From positions 496,001 to 560,000 of the forward strand of contig NZ_WOWL01000001.1 of assembly GCF_009741265.1 (NCBI RefSeq): a stretch of DNA of 64,000 nt, read 5' to 3'. This document shows, in pieces, positions 1 through 9,600 of this stretch. The DNA comes from Pseudarthrobacter sp. GA104 (GTDB lineage Bacteria > Actinomycetota > Actinomycetes > Actinomycetales > Micrococcaceae). The notes beneath the pieces were generated by a model, which saw nothing but the letters and a program-made list of their open reading frames with translations, did not search any database and had not been told where the DNA came from. Position 1 is the stretch's first letter. Each line of letters begins with the position of its first letter. A program made the translations under genes and the position numbers.

Positions 1-159
1 CTCCTTCACGGAGGCTTCAAACACGTCCCGGTCCTGCCAGCTGGGCTGCTGGGAAATGGGGAGGTCCCGCCAGTCGTCGAGTCCGGGATAGTTGGCTGCT
101 CCGCTCTGGGCGGTGCTGGACAGCGAAAAGGCGGGTTTTGCAGATAGCTCAGTCACCAT
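1..159 (-). CDS. Class II 3-deoxy-7-phosphoheptulonate synthase, N-terminal 53 codons (partial)
   Basis: The minus strand opens with ATG at 159-157 and stays open for 53 codons to the window edge, reading MVTELSAKPAFSL followed by a region containing YPGLDDWRDLPISQQPSW. This matches the N-terminal arm of plant-type (class II) DAHP synthases, where a 'LPAAQQPEW'-like stretch is typical. The enzyme condenses phosphoenolpyruvate and erythrose 4-phosphate as the first step of the shikimate pathway. Only the start of the gene is present, so no catalytic residue is visible and the call rests on this N-terminal pattern. A PlsC-type acyltransferase lies upstream on the same strand. Confidence 0.7.
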   Translation of the reverse strand, partial: MVTELSAKPAFSLSSTAQSGAANYPGLDDWRDLPISQQPSWQDRDVFEASVKE

Positions 160-232
160 CTAAGACTAACGGTCGTGCAGGGCCCCGGGACACCGTGCCG
201 TCACGCACCCGCCCGGGCGCGTCACAACCGCT

Positions 233-1066
233 TCACTCCCTGGCGGCAGCCCCGCCGTCGTCCTCCGCTTTCCGGAGGCCTCCGGCGCCTTCCGCCGGGC
301 CCGCGTCGCCGGACGGACTCCCGGCCCCGGCCGCGGCAGGCGCCGGCGACACCAGGGGTTCCGCCGCGGCCGCGGGTTCAGAGGGCTTTCCCGCCAGCCG
401 GAGCTTCACGACGGCGGCGTACTCATCCACGTATTCCTGCCCGGAGAGCCGCATCAGTTCGAACATGATCTGGTCCGTGACTTTCCGCTGGATATCCCGG
501 TCCTCTGCCTGGTCCCGATACCGGCTGAAGTCAAGCGGCTCACCAAAGATCATGCCGATCCTGCGGATGTTTGGCAGCCGCTTGCCGATGGGCTGCACCT
601 TGTCCGTGCCGATCATGGCCACCGGAATCACCGGAACTCCGGCCTGCAGCGCGAGCCTGGCCACGCCCACCTTGCCCCTGTACAGCTTCGAGTCCGGACT
701 CCGGGTGCCCTCGGGGTAGATGCCCAGCAGGCCGCCGTGGTTGAGGACTTCCATTCCGGCACTCAGCGAGGCGGCCGATGCAGCCCCGCCGGACCGGTCC
801 ATGGGCAACTGGTTGGTCAGGCGGAAGAACAGCGCGGTCAGCCTGCCCTTGATCCCGGTTCCGGTGAAGTACTCCGATTTGGCCAGGAAGACCACGGGGC
901 GCCGCACCATCAGCGGCATGAAAATCGAATCGGAAAACGACAGGTGGTTGGAGGCGATAATGGCCGCGCCCTCGGCAGGAATATTGTCCAGCCCCTTAAC
1001 CCAGGGGCGGAAAAGAAGCTTCAGCACAGGACCAAGGAAAATCCGCTTCATGACCCAATAGAACAC
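233..1066 (-). CDS. 1-acyl-sn-glycerol-3-phosphate acyltransferase family protein (PlsC-like)
   Basis: This 277-residue protein carries the two defining blocks of the glycerolipid acyltransferase family: the H-x4-D catalytic motif in NHLSFSD (His41, Asp46) and the phosphate-binding EGTR motif at residues 119-122 within YPEGTRSP. Members transfer an acyl group to lysophosphatidic acid or a related acceptor at the inner face of the membrane. The last 50 or so residues are a low-complexity Ala/Gly/Pro tail with no expected catalytic role. A second PlsC paralogue lies at 19505-20224. The exact acceptor cannot be inferred. The gene is divergent from the hydrolase pair to its right. Confidence 0.88.
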   Translation of the reverse strand: MFYWVMKRIFLGPVLKLLFRPWVKGLDNIPAEGAAIIASNHLSFSDSIFMPLMVRRPVVFLAKSEYFTGTGIKGRLTALFFRLTNQLPMDRSGGAASAASLSAGMEVLNHGGLLGIYPEGTRSPDSKLYRGKVGVARLALQAGVPVIPVAMIGTDKVQPIGKRLPNIRRIGMIFGEPLDFSRYRDQAEDRDIQRKVTDQIMFELMRLSGQEYVDEYAAVVKLRLAGKPSEPAAAAEPLVSPAPAAAGAGSPSGDAGPAEGAGGLRKAEDDGGAAARE

Positions 1067-1177
1067 GTGAGAAACCTCTCCGGAAGGCGGCCCCCGGACC
1101 CCGCGTCGGGCCTGGCCAGCAGTTCAATGCAACCCTACTCTAGTGAGATTTGTCCGGAACAGTGACACGATGGAGGC

Positions 1178-1966
1178 ATGAGCGAAAGCAGCACCCCGTC
1201 CCCTCCTGCCGCTTTCAGCTATCCCGGCCACGGACCCAATGCGCGCACCGGTGTGGCCATCTGCCACGGCTTCACCGGCAGCCCGCTCAGCCTGCTGCCC
1301 TGGGCTGAGCACCTCGCTTCGCAGGGTTATGCGGTCAGCGTTCCCCTGCTGCCGGGCCACGGAACCGACTGGCGCCAACTGGCAAGGACACGCTGGGGCG
1401 ACTGGTACCGCAGCTTTGAGGCTGCCTACCTGGAGTTGGAAGGACGGACCGACACAACCTTTGTGGCCGGACTCTCGATGGGCGGCGCCATAGCGCTGCT
1501 GACCGCTTCCCGGCACAACGTGGCCGGAGTGTCCGTGGTCAACCCGGGCCTGAGTTTCTACGACCGGCGGGTCCGGGTGATCGGCGTACTGAAGTACTTC
1601 CAGCGGACAACCCTTCCTCTCCAGGAGGAACAGCCGACGGCGGCAGCCACCAATGACGGCGACTATTCACGCACTCCCCTGGCGGCAGTGCACGAGCTGA
1701 AGAGACTTTTTGGTGCGGCGGCGCGGTGCCTGCCCAGGGTGGCTGCCCCGGTCCAAGTGTTCAAGTCGCGCACGGACGCGGTGGTTCCGCCAACCTCGCT
1801 GGCACTGCTCCGAAAAGGCCTGGGCGGAAACCTTGCTGAAGTGGTGGACCTCCACAGCAGCGGACATGTGGCTACGCTGGACGTGGACGCGCCGGAGATC
1901 CATGCGAAATCCAGTGCTTTCTTCCATGCCCTCGCCCGCCAGAAGACCTCATTGGAGACCCCATGA
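1178..1966 (+). CDS. Alpha/beta hydrolase, carboxylesterase/monoacylglycerol-lipase type (first of a tandem pair)
   Basis: This 262-residue alpha/beta-fold hydrolase has an oxyanion-hole HGFTG segment at residues 30-34 and the nucleophile elbow GLSMG with Ser100. The probable acid and base are Asp200 (SRTDAVVP) and His230 (SSGHVATLD), spaced as in small serine carboxylesterases and monoacylglycerol lipases. No signal peptide is seen, so it should be cytosolic. A GGAGG sequence sits just before the ATG. Its TGA overlaps the ATG of the next gene by four bases, so the two are almost certainly co-translated. Substrate is unknown; lipid turnover is a reasonable guess given the acyltransferase next door. 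Confidence 0.85.
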   Translation: MSESSTPSPPAAFSYPGHGPNARTGVAICHGFTGSPLSLLPWAEHLASQGYAVSVPLLPGHGTDWRQLARTRWGDWYRSFEAAYLELEGRTDTTFVAGLSMGGAIALLTASRHNVAGVSVVNPGLSFYDRRVRVIGVLKYFQRTTLPLQEEQPTAAATNDGDYSRTPLAAVHELKRLFGAAARCLPRVAAPVQVFKSRTDAVVPPTSLALLRKGLGGNLAEVVDLHSSGHVATLDVDAPEIHAKSSAFFHALARQKTSLETP

Positions 1967-2784
1967 CCTCCGGCCCGGACCACAGCCCGTTCAGCAGCAG
2001 TTCCATTGGCGACGGGCCCCGCGTCGGCGTGGTCCTCTCACATGGCTTTACCGCCAGTCCGCACGGACTGCGCGCCTGGGCCCGGAGCCTGGCCGATGCC
2101 GGCTTCGCCGTCCGTATGCCCCTGCTGCCCGGCCACGGCACCAGCTGGCAGGAACTCGCACGGACGCGGTGGCAGGAATGGCACAGGGCGTTGGACGAGG
2201 CCTACCTTGAACTGGATGCGGACTGCGACTATGTCTTTTCGGCCGGGCTGAGCATGGGCGGGGCGCTGGCGCTGCGGATTGCGGCCACCCGGCCCGTGGC
2301 CGGCGTGATCGTGGTCAACCCGGGGCTGGTCATTGATGACCCGCGCGCACCGATCGCCGGGATCCTGAAGCTGGTGATGAAAAGTACGCCGGCCATCGCC
2401 AACGACATTCTCAAGGAAGGCATGGACGAGGGCGCCTACCCCCGGACCCCGGTTGCTGCGGCGCACGAAGTCAACAAGATGTTCAAGGACACCATCAGGC
2501 TCCTTCCCCGGATCACGGCCCCGGTCAAGGCCTTCCGCTCCACGGTTGACCACGTGGTGTCCGACTCAAGCCTCGTGGCGCTCCGCCGCGGGCTCACCCA
2601 TGCTCCCCTGGACCTGGTCTACCTTGAGAACAGCTACCATGTGGCAACCCTGGACAACGATGCCGACCGGATTTTTCAGGGGTCCGTTGAGTTCATCCGC
2701 GCGGTTGCTTCCGGCGGGGCTCCCGGGCGTTCAACGGCAAGTGCGCCCTCAACGCTGGAGGTCGCGTCCCATGAACAGGCCTGA
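1963..2784 (+). CDS. Alpha/beta hydrolase, paralogue of the preceding gene
   Basis: This 273-residue hydrolase shares the whole architecture of its upstream neighbour, including identical blocks such as LLPGHGT and LARTRW. The nucleophile is Ser97 in GLSMGG, with Asp196 (STVDHVV) and His226 (NSYHVATLD) completing a probable triad. The shared blocks and direct adjacency indicate an old tandem duplication. It starts inside the stop of the first copy (ATGA overlap) and its own last 14 bases overlap the downstream membrane-protein gene, so the three form one translational unit. Substrate is not known. Confidence 0.85.
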   Translation: MTSGPDHSPFSSSSIGDGPRVGVVLSHGFTASPHGLRAWARSLADAGFAVRMPLLPGHGTSWQELARTRWQEWHRALDEAYLELDADCDYVFSAGLSMGGALALRIAATRPVAGVIVVNPGLVIDDPRAPIAGILKLVMKSTPAIANDILKEGMDEGAYPRTPVAAAHEVNKMFKDTIRLLPRITAPVKAFRSTVDHVVSDSSLVALRRGLTHAPLDLVYLENSYHVATLDNDADRIFQGSVEFIRAVASGGAPGRSTASAPSTLEVASHEQA

Positions 2785-3343
2785 CCCGGGCTCCCCTGAC
2801 CAGGGCGCCAACCAGGATGACGCCGTCTGGCTGGACCTGGTGGCCCGGCTGGAAGCCGATTCCCCCGCCGGAGGCACCGGCAGCGCCAACGGCGCCGGCA
2901 CCGATCCGGGCGCTGGCGCCGCTCCACGGGATGATTCGACGGCGGGTGGACGGCCAGCCTCGTTCCGGGACTTCGATCCCTTGGGCCTGGCTGGCGCGGC
3001 ACCTGCCGAGATGTCTGCGGCCGAACGGCAGGCTGCCGGGGACGACGCAGGTGCAGGCGCCGGCGCTTCAGCCGGGCCACGCGACTATGACGTGGACGGG
3101 GAAGACGGTGCGTTCGTCCCCGAGGAACCACCGAGCCTCGCCGGTACGGATCCGCTGACCATGCTTGCCTGGCTCGCCGCCGTGGGCGGACCGGTGGCGC
3201 TGCTGTTCTCAGCGATGTTCTGGCGCTCCGCGCCGCTCCTGGCAATCGTGGGAATCGTCGCCGTGTTCGTGCTGGGAACCGTGTACCTGATCATGCAGCT
3301 TCCGCAGGAGAAGGACGAGGACGACGACGGCGCCCGCGTCTAG
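2771..3343 (+). CDS. Hypothetical two-helix membrane protein with acidic disordered N-terminus
   Basis: I chose the ATG at 2771 (MNRPDPGSP) because it follows GGAGG by eight bases; the frame is open further upstream but only as a shadow of the hydrolase. The 190-residue product begins with about 125 residues rich in Gly, Ala, Asp and Pro, predicted disordered. Two hydrophobic helices follow (MLAWLAAVGGPVALLFSAMF, then LLAIVGIVAVFVLGTVYLIM), then a short acidic tail EKDEDDDG. No catalytic motif is present. Overlap with the hydrolase suggests a linked role at the membrane, but no function is assigned. Its stop overlaps that of the convergent glucokinase gene at a shared CTAG. Confidence 0.7.
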   Translation: MNRPDPGSPDQGANQDDAVWLDLVARLEADSPAGGTGSANGAGTDPGAGAAPRDDSTAGGRPASFRDFDPLGLAGAAPAEMSAAERQAAGDDAGAGAGASAGPRDYDVDGEDGAFVPEEPPSLAGTDPLTMLAWLAAVGGPVALLFSAMFWRSAPLLAIVGIVAVFVLGTVYLIMQLPQEKDEDDDGARV

Positions 3344-4434
3344 CGGCGCGTCCTGCTGCTGACGCGGGACAGATCGGCAGCACCGATGAGTCCGGCATTC
3401 GGCCCCAGGGCCGCCAGCTGGATCCCCGCGGCAGGCCTGAAACCGCGGCCCGTCAGGTTGCGGGCGAAAGCTTTGCGGGCAGGTTCCACCAGCAGGTCCC
3501 CTGCCGAGCACAGGCCGCCGCCGATGACGAAAAGTCCCGGATCCAGGGCGGCAGCAAGATTGGCGAGTCCCAGCCCGAGCCACTCCCCTACTTCCTCAAG
3601 CAATTCACGTGATACCGGGTCGCCTGCCAGCGCCAGTTCCGTCACGATCGCACCGGTGATGGCCTCGGTCCGCCCACCCACAGCCGCTATCAGGTCCTGC
3701 GCCACCGGGGAGTTGGCCCGCGCCAGGATCCTTGCTTCCCGGCCCAGCGCGTTCCCGGAGGCGTACTGTTCCCAGCAGCCGCGGTTTCCGCATTCGCAGC
3801 GGTGCCCGCCCGGCATGATGATCTGGTGCCCGAATTCCCCTGCCACACCGAAACGGCCGCGCTCCACCCTGCCGTCCATCACCATGGCACCGCCGATGCC
3901 GGTACCCAGCGTGATGCAGACCAGCCGGTCTTCCCCCTGGCCCGCACCGAAGCGCCATTCCGCCCACGCGGCGGCGTCGGCGTCGTTGGAAAGGAGCACC
4001 GGCCGGCGCAGGAGCCGCTGCAGGTTGGCGCGTAGTGGTTCATTGCGCCAGGCGAGGTGGGGGCTGAAAAGCACCGTCCCGCCGTCGAGGTCCATCCACC
4101 CTGCGGCGCCGATGCCCACGGACCAGATCCGGTGCCCCTTGCCCAGTTCCTCGACCAACTCCACGATGACCTTTTCCACTGCCCGGGGATCGCTGCCGGG
4201 GGTGGCACGCCGTGCCTCGCTGAGGATGCGGCCGTCTGCATCAACGACGCCGGCGGCCACCTTCGTCCCGCCGATGTCGATCCCAATGGCGAGGCCCTTG
4301 CGGCCGAGGCGCAGGTGCTCACGGAAGCCTTCGCCGTCGTGCCGCGTCCTTGCCCTGGAAGTGGTGGGCCGGCGCCTCCAGGGGGCAGGTCTTCTGAGGG
4401 GCCCGGCCTGTTCGCCGGGGGGCGGTACATACAT
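3340..4434 (-). CDS. ROK-family glucokinase
   Basis: The 364-residue protein has the ROK ATP-binding block GIDIGGTKVAAG at residues 51-62, a sugar-binding region with Asn150-Asp151, and the ROK zinc motif CECGNRGCWE at 213-222 preceded by His203. These features match actinobacterial ATP-dependent glucokinases that phosphorylate glucose in the cytosol. The first 45 residues are an arginine- and proline-rich extension not expected in the family; because the only ATG upstream of the core is at 4434, either this extension is real or translation begins at a rare codon closer to the core. The gene converges on the membrane-protein gene with a four-base overlap. Confidence 0.87.
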   Translation of the reverse strand: MYVPPPGEQAGPLRRPAPWRRRPTTSRARTRHDGEGFREHLRLGRKGLAIGIDIGGTKVAAGVVDADGRILSEARRATPGSDPRAVEKVIVELVEELGKGHRIWSVGIGAAGWMDLDGGTVLFSPHLAWRNEPLRANLQRLLRRPVLLSNDADAAAWAEWRFGAGQGEDRLVCITLGTGIGGAMVMDGRVERGRFGVAGEFGHQIIMPGGHRCECGNRGCWEQYASGNALGREARILARANSPVAQDLIAAVGGRTEAITGAIVTELALAGDPVSRELLEEVGEWLGLGLANLAAALDPGLFVIGGGLCSAGDLLVEPARKAFARNLTGRGFRPAAGIQLAALGPNAGLIGAADLSRVSSRTRR

Positions 4435-4520
4435 AATCCCCCATTCTAGGTGCGCATATTCCGCCGAAGCCCGCGGCAGCCACGGATGCCGCCCACGTGT
4501 CTTCCGGCGTCGTTGACGGG

Positions 4521-4542
4521 AAAGTTACTGGCCAGTAACTTT
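4521..4542. promoter_or_regulatory. Perfect 22-bp palindrome upstream of the acyl-CoA ligase gene, probable repressor operator
   Basis: The half-site AAAGTTACTGG is followed directly by its exact reverse complement, giving a 22-bp perfect palindrome. TTGACG lies just upstream (4513-4518) and TATACT just downstream (4544-4549), so a bound protein would sit across the promoter. TTAC-type palindromes of this size are typical TetR-family operators, including several fatty-acid regulators. The regulator is not encoded nearby. The downstream gene (start 4623) is the obvious target; the divergent glucokinase gene could share it. Confidence 0.6.
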
Positions 4543-4622
4543 ATATACTGCACGGCCCCGCACCGGCGTACTAGGCTTTAGGCATGCCCCCGTGCGGGAC
4601 CTCGGATATCAAAGGAGCTATA

Positions 4623-6431
4623 GTGCGCGAATTCAGTGTTCCGCCTCTTGTTGTAGTCCCACCGGAAACCAACATCACCGATCTGGTGCTGCGGCAGGCA
4701 GCCAAGGCCGGCAACCCCGCACTCTTTTCGCGGCGCGACGCCTCCGGGTCCTGGCAGGACATTTCCGCCACTGATTTCGTGGCCGACGTCCGGGCACTGG
4801 CAAAGGGGCTGATGGCCAGCGGAGTGGGTGCCGGCGACCGCGTGGGCATCATGTCCCGCACCCGGTACGAATGGTCCCTGGTGGATTTCGCAATCTGGTT
4901 CGCCGGCGCCGTCTCCGTCCCCATCTACGAAACTTCCTCGCCCTCCCAGGTGGCCTGGAACCTGGGCGACTCCGGCGCGGTGGCCGCTTTCGGCGAGGCA
5001 GCCCACCATGAGGACATCATCCGCCAGGCGGTAACGGCGGAAGGCCTGGCATCCCTCCAGCACGTGTGGCAGCTGGAAGGCGAGGGACTTGACGCCCTCC
5101 GCGAAGCCGGCCGGGAGGTCAGCGACGAGGATCTTGAAGCCCGGAGGAAAACAGCCACCCTGGGTGATACCGCCACCATCATCTACACGTCCGGCACCAC
5201 AGGCAGGCCCAAGGGCTGCGAACTGACGCACGGCAACTTCGTCGAGCTTTCCGACAACGCACTGGCCATCATTGGCGAGATCGTCCACGAGAACGCGAAG
5301 ACCATCATGTTCCTCCCGCTGGCGCACGTCTTTGCCCGCTTCATCTCCGTCCTGGCCATGGCTGCCGGCACCACCGTGGCGCACACACCGGATATCAAGA
5401 ACCTCCTGGCGGACCTCCAGAGCTACGAGCCCACCTTCATCCTGGCGGTGCCGCGGGTCTTCGAAAAGGTCTACAACTCTGCCATGACCAAGGCGGAGGA
5501 CGCCGGCAAGGGAGCCATCTTCCATAAGGCAGCCGATACCGCCATCGCCTTCTCCAAGGCACGGCAGGAGGGCCGCGTCGGCCTGGGCCTCAGGCTGCGC
5601 CACGCACTGTTCGACAAACTGGTCTACGGCAAACTGCGGGCCGCGATGGGCGGCCATGTTGCCCATGCGGTGTCCGGCGGCGGCCCGCTGGGCGAGCGGC
5701 TGGGCCACTTTTTCCAGGGCATCGGGCTGCAGGTGCTTGAAGGCTACGGCCTGACGGAAACCACGGCACCCATTACGGTGAACACCCCGTCGCTGATCAA
5801 GATCGGGTCCGTGGGAAAGCCCCTGCCCGGAAATGCCGTGAAGATCGCCGAGGACGGCGAGATCCTCGCCAAGGGCGTGTGCGTAATGCGCGGCTACTAC
5901 AAGCGGCCCGACCTCACCGGCGAAACGTTCGACGACGGATGGTTCCGTACCGGGGACATCGGCCGGCTCGATGACGACGGCTTTGTGTGGATTACCGGGC
6001 GCAAGAAGGAGATCATTGTCACCGCGGGCGGCAAGAACGTCATCCCCGCCCTGCTCGAGGACCAGATCCGGGCCGATGCGCTGGTCTCGCAGGTGCTGGT
6101 GGTCGGCGACAACCGGCCGTTCATCGGCGCCCTGGTCACGCTGGACCAGGAAGCCCTGCCCGGCTGGCTGCAGCGGCACAACCTCCCGGCAGACACTTCC
6201 CTGGCGGACGCCGCCAAGAACCCGGTAGTCAAGGCGGCAGTCCAGGACCTGATCACGGCCGCGAATGCGTCGGTTTCCCAGGCCGAGGCCATCAAGTCCT
6301 TCCGCATCGTGCCGGCCGACTTCACCGAAGCGTCCGGGCACCTGACGCCTTCAATGAAAGTAAAAAGGGCGCAAGTGATGAAGGACTTCGAAACGGTCAT
6401 CGAGGAGATGTACAGCTCGCCTCGTCCGTAG
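4623..6431 (+). CDS. Long-chain acyl-CoA synthetase (AMP-forming), FadD15-like
   Basis: This is an AMP-binding enzyme of about 602 residues that activates fatty acids to acyl-CoA through an acyl-adenylate. The P-loop-like signature YTSGTTGRPKGCE, the GYGLTETTAP motif and the WFRTGDIGRLDDDGFVWITGR-type block are all present, followed by the C-terminal lysine region VKRAQVMKDFE. I chose GTG at 4623 because AAAGGAG lies at 4611-4617 with ideal spacing, although the frame is open from 4584. Length and the HVFARF segment fit the large bacterial FadD15 group. The palindrome at 4521-4542 suggests control by fatty-acid status. The gene faces pyruvate carboxylase across two hairpins. Confidence 0.88.
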   Translation: MREFSVPPLVVVPPETNITDLVLRQAAKAGNPALFSRRDASGSWQDISATDFVADVRALAKGLMASGVGAGDRVGIMSRTRYEWSLVDFAIWFAGAVSVPIYETSSPSQVAWNLGDSGAVAAFGEAAHHEDIIRQAVTAEGLASLQHVWQLEGEGLDALREAGREVSDEDLEARRKTATLGDTATIIYTSGTTGRPKGCELTHGNFVELSDNALAIIGEIVHENAKTIMFLPLAHVFARFISVLAMAAGTTVAHTPDIKNLLADLQSYEPTFILAVPRVFEKVYNSAMTKAEDAGKGAIFHKAADTAIAFSKARQEGRVGLGLRLRHALFDKLVYGKLRAAMGGHVAHAVSGGGPLGERLGHFFQGIGLQVLEGYGLTETTAPITVNTPSLIKIGSVGKPLPGNAVKIAEDGEILAKGVCVMRGYYKRPDLTGETFDDGWFRTGDIGRLDDDGFVWITGRKKEIIVTAGGKNVIPALLEDQIRADALVSQVLVVGDNRPFIGALVTLDQEALPGWLQRHNLPADTSLADAAKNPVVKAAVQDLITAANASVSQAEAIKSFRIVPADFTEASGHLTPSMKVKRAQVMKDFETVIEEMYSSPRP

Positions 6432-6444
6432 GAAGCGCCGCAAA

Positions 6445-6557
6445 GAGGCAGGGCCCGGTCCGGCAGCGTGCGTAAAAGGGGCCCCGCGCCCCCGCTCGCC
6501 GCGAAGCGGCCTTAGCGGGGCGGGGGGTATAGCACGCAGAGGATCGGGCCCTGCCTC
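6445..6557. repeat. 113-nt nested inverted repeat able to fold into one long hairpin
   Basis: Outer arms GAGGCAGGGCCCG (6445-6457) and CGGGCCCTGCCTC (6545-6557) are exact complements. Inside them, GTCC/GGAT, GCGTGC/GCACGC and CCCCGCT/AGCGGGG pair in register, ending in the small hairpin GCCGC-GAA-GCGGC. The result is one nearly continuous, very GC-rich stem filling most of the gap between two convergent genes. It may terminate or pause transcription, or be a mobile palindromic repeat; nothing in the sequence decides between these. Confidence 0.7.
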
Positions 6558-6577
6558 AACCGCAGCCCACCACAAGG

Positions 6578-6605
6578 AAGGGTCCTCCCGACGGGGAGGA
6601 CCCTT
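6578..6605. terminator. Bidirectional terminator between fadD-like gene and pyc
   Basis: AAGGGTCCTCCC, loop GACG, and the exact complement GGGAGGACCCTT form a 12-bp hairpin located between two convergent genes. It is followed on the plus strand by CAATTGTT. Position and symmetry suit termination in both directions. Confidence 0.8.
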
Positions 6606-6630
6606 CAATTGTTAATCGAGCGTCCGGGCT

Positions 6631-9600
6631 CTACTGCTCGACTACCAGCAGCAGGTCCCCGCCCTCCACCTGCTCGATGGATGAGATGGCGAGCCGTGAG
6701 ACTTTGCCGGCCACCGGCGTCGTAATGGATGCTTCCATCTTCATCGCCTCGATGGTGGCTACCGTGTCTCCTGCCTTGACCTCGTCGCCGGCCTTGACCG
6801 TCACCGTAACGGCGCCCGCGAACGGTGCGGCCACGTGGCCGGGCTGGGCCGGGTCTGCCTTTTCGGCAGCCTTCACGTTGCTGACCACGGAGCGGTCCCT
6901 CACCACGACGGGCCGGGACTGGCCGTTGAGGGTACACATGACGGTGCGCATGCCCTTTTCGTCCGCCTCGGATACCGCTTCCAGCGACGCGATCAGCCGC
7001 ACGCCCTTCTCCAGCTGGATCTCGTGCTCAGTGCCACGCTGCAGGCCGTAGAGGTAGTCGCGGGTATCCAGGACGGAGATGTTGCCGTAGGTCTCGACGC
7101 TCTTCAGGTAGTCCTTGGTGGGTCCATCGAAGAGCAGCCGGTTCAGCGTGTGCTGGCGGGTCTTGGAATCGGACTTCAGGGCCGCGCTGTCCTCGGGGCT
7201 GAGCTCCACGTCCCTGACCTTCACGCTGCGGCCCTGCAGGGCCTTGGTGCGGAAGGGCTCCGGCCAGCCTCCTGGCGGATCGCCGAGCTCGCCGGACAGG
7301 AAGCCGATCACGGAATCCGGGATGTCGTAGTTCTGCGGGTTCTCGTTGAAGTCCGCCGGGTCCGCGTTCAAGCCCACCAGGTGCAGGGCGAGGTCGCCCA
7401 CCACCTTGGAGGACGGCGTCACCTTGACCAGGTGCCCAAGGATGCGGTCGGCCGCGGTGTACATGTCCTCGATGGCTTCGAAGCGCTCCCCCAGTCCCAG
7501 CGCAATGGCCTGCTGGCGCAGGTTGGAGAGCTGGCCGCCGGGGATCTCATGCTGGTAGACGCGACCGGTGGGGCCGGGAAGGCCGGACTCGAACGGTGCG
7601 TACACGCGGCGGACCGCTTCCCAGTACGGTTCCAGCGAACTGACCGCAGCCAGGCTGAGCCCCGTGTCCCGCGGAGTGTGCGCCAGGGCTGCCACCAGGG
7701 CAGAGGCCGAGGGCTGGCTGGTGGTTCCTGCCAGCGACGCCGACGCGACGTCCACAGCGTCAACACCGGCATCCACGGCGGCCAGCAGCGTGGCCAGCTG
7801 GCCTCCTGCCGTGTCGTGGGTGTGCAGGTGCACCGGCAGGTCGAAGCGTTCCCGGAGGGCTGAAACGAGTTTCGCTCCCGCGGCGGGACGGAGCAGGCCG
7901 GCCATGTCCTTGATTGCCAGGATGTGGGCGCCGGCGTCAACGATCTTCTGGGCAAGACCCAGGTAGTAGTCAAGCGTGTAGAGCGTCTCTTCCGGATCCA
8001 GCATGTCCCCGGTGTAGCAGAGTGCCACCTCGGCCACCGCGGTGCCGGTGGCCCGGACCGCACGGATGGCCGGGGCCATCTGGCTGACGTCGTTCAAGGC
8101 GTCGAAGATCCGGAAGATGTCGATGCCGGTGGCGGCAGCCTCGTTCACGAAGGCTTCGGTCACCTCTTCAGGGTACGGCGTGTAGCCCACGGTGTTGCGG
8201 CCACGGAGCAGCATCTGCAGACACACGTTGGGGAGCGCCTTGCGCAGCGCAGCGAGGCGGTCCCAGGGGTCTTCGCCGAGGAACCGGAGTGCCACGTCGT
8301 AAGTGGCCCCGCCCCAGGCTTCAACGGACAGCAGTTCCGGCAGCAGCGCGGTGACGGCGGGTCCGGCCGCCACCAGGTCGCGGGTGCGGACGCGGGTTGC
8401 CAGCAGCGACTGGTGGGCGTCCCTGAACGTGGTGTCCGTGACGGCCACCGCGTTCTGTTCGCGAAGCGCCTTGGCAAAGCCTTCGGGGCCCAGCTCGAGG
8501 AGCCTCTGCCGGGAGCCCGGAACGGCCTGTTTGTCCTTGACCGACGGCAGCTTGCTGGCCGGGTTGGAGTGGACCTTGAGTTCGCCGTTGGGCTTGTTGA
8601 CCGTGACCTCGGCCAGCCAGGTGAGGAGCTTGGTGCCGCGGTCCGCAGAGACGCGGGCCTTGAGCAGCTGCGGGCGCTCGTCAATGAAGGAGGTGGCGAC
8701 GTCCCCCGCGATGAAGTCGGGATCGTCAAGCACTGCCTGCAGGAAGGAAATGTTGGTGGAGACGCCGCGGATGCGGAATTCCGCCAGGGCCCGGCGTGCA
8801 CGGGCGACGGCGGACGGGTAGTCCCTGCCGCGGCAGGTGAGCTTGACGAGCATGGAGTCGAAATGGGGGCTGATTTCGGCACCGGAGTAAACGGTGCCGC
8901 CGTCGAGCCTCACACCCGCGCCGCCGGCGGACCGGTAGCCGGTGATCTTTCCGACGTCCGGACGGAAGCCGTTGGCGGGGTCTTCCGTGGTGATGCGGCT
9001 CTGCAGCGCCGCGCCGCGCAGCTTGACGGTGTCCTGGGAGAGGCCGAGGTCGGCGAGTGTTTCTCCGGCGGCGATCCGCATCTGTGCCTGCACCAGGTCG
9101 ACGTCGGTGACTTCCTCGGTGACCGTGTGTTCCACCTGGATGCGCGGGTTCATCTCGATGAAGACGTGCTGGCCGGCGCGCTCCCCGACCGTGTCCACAA
9201 GGAACTCCACCGTTCCGGCGTTGACGTAGTTCAGGGCCTTGGCGAACTTGACGGCATCCCGGTACAGCGCCTGCCGGATGCCCTCATCGAGGTTGGGGGC
9301 CGGGGCGATCTCGATGACCTTCTGGTGGCGCCGCTGGATGGAGCAGTCGCGTTCGAAGAGGTGCATGACGTTGCCCTCGGCATCGGCCAGGATCTGGACC
9401 TCAATGTGCCGCGGGCGCAGGACGGCCTGCTCCAGGAACATGGTGGGATCGCCAAAGGCGGCATCGGCCTCGCGCATGGCTGACTGCAGGGCTTCGGGCA
9501 GGGCCTCACGGGTGTCCACCCGGCGCATGCCGCGGCCGCCGCCGCCGGCCACTGCCTTGGCGAAGATGGGGAACCCGATCTCGTCGGCCGCAGCGATCAG

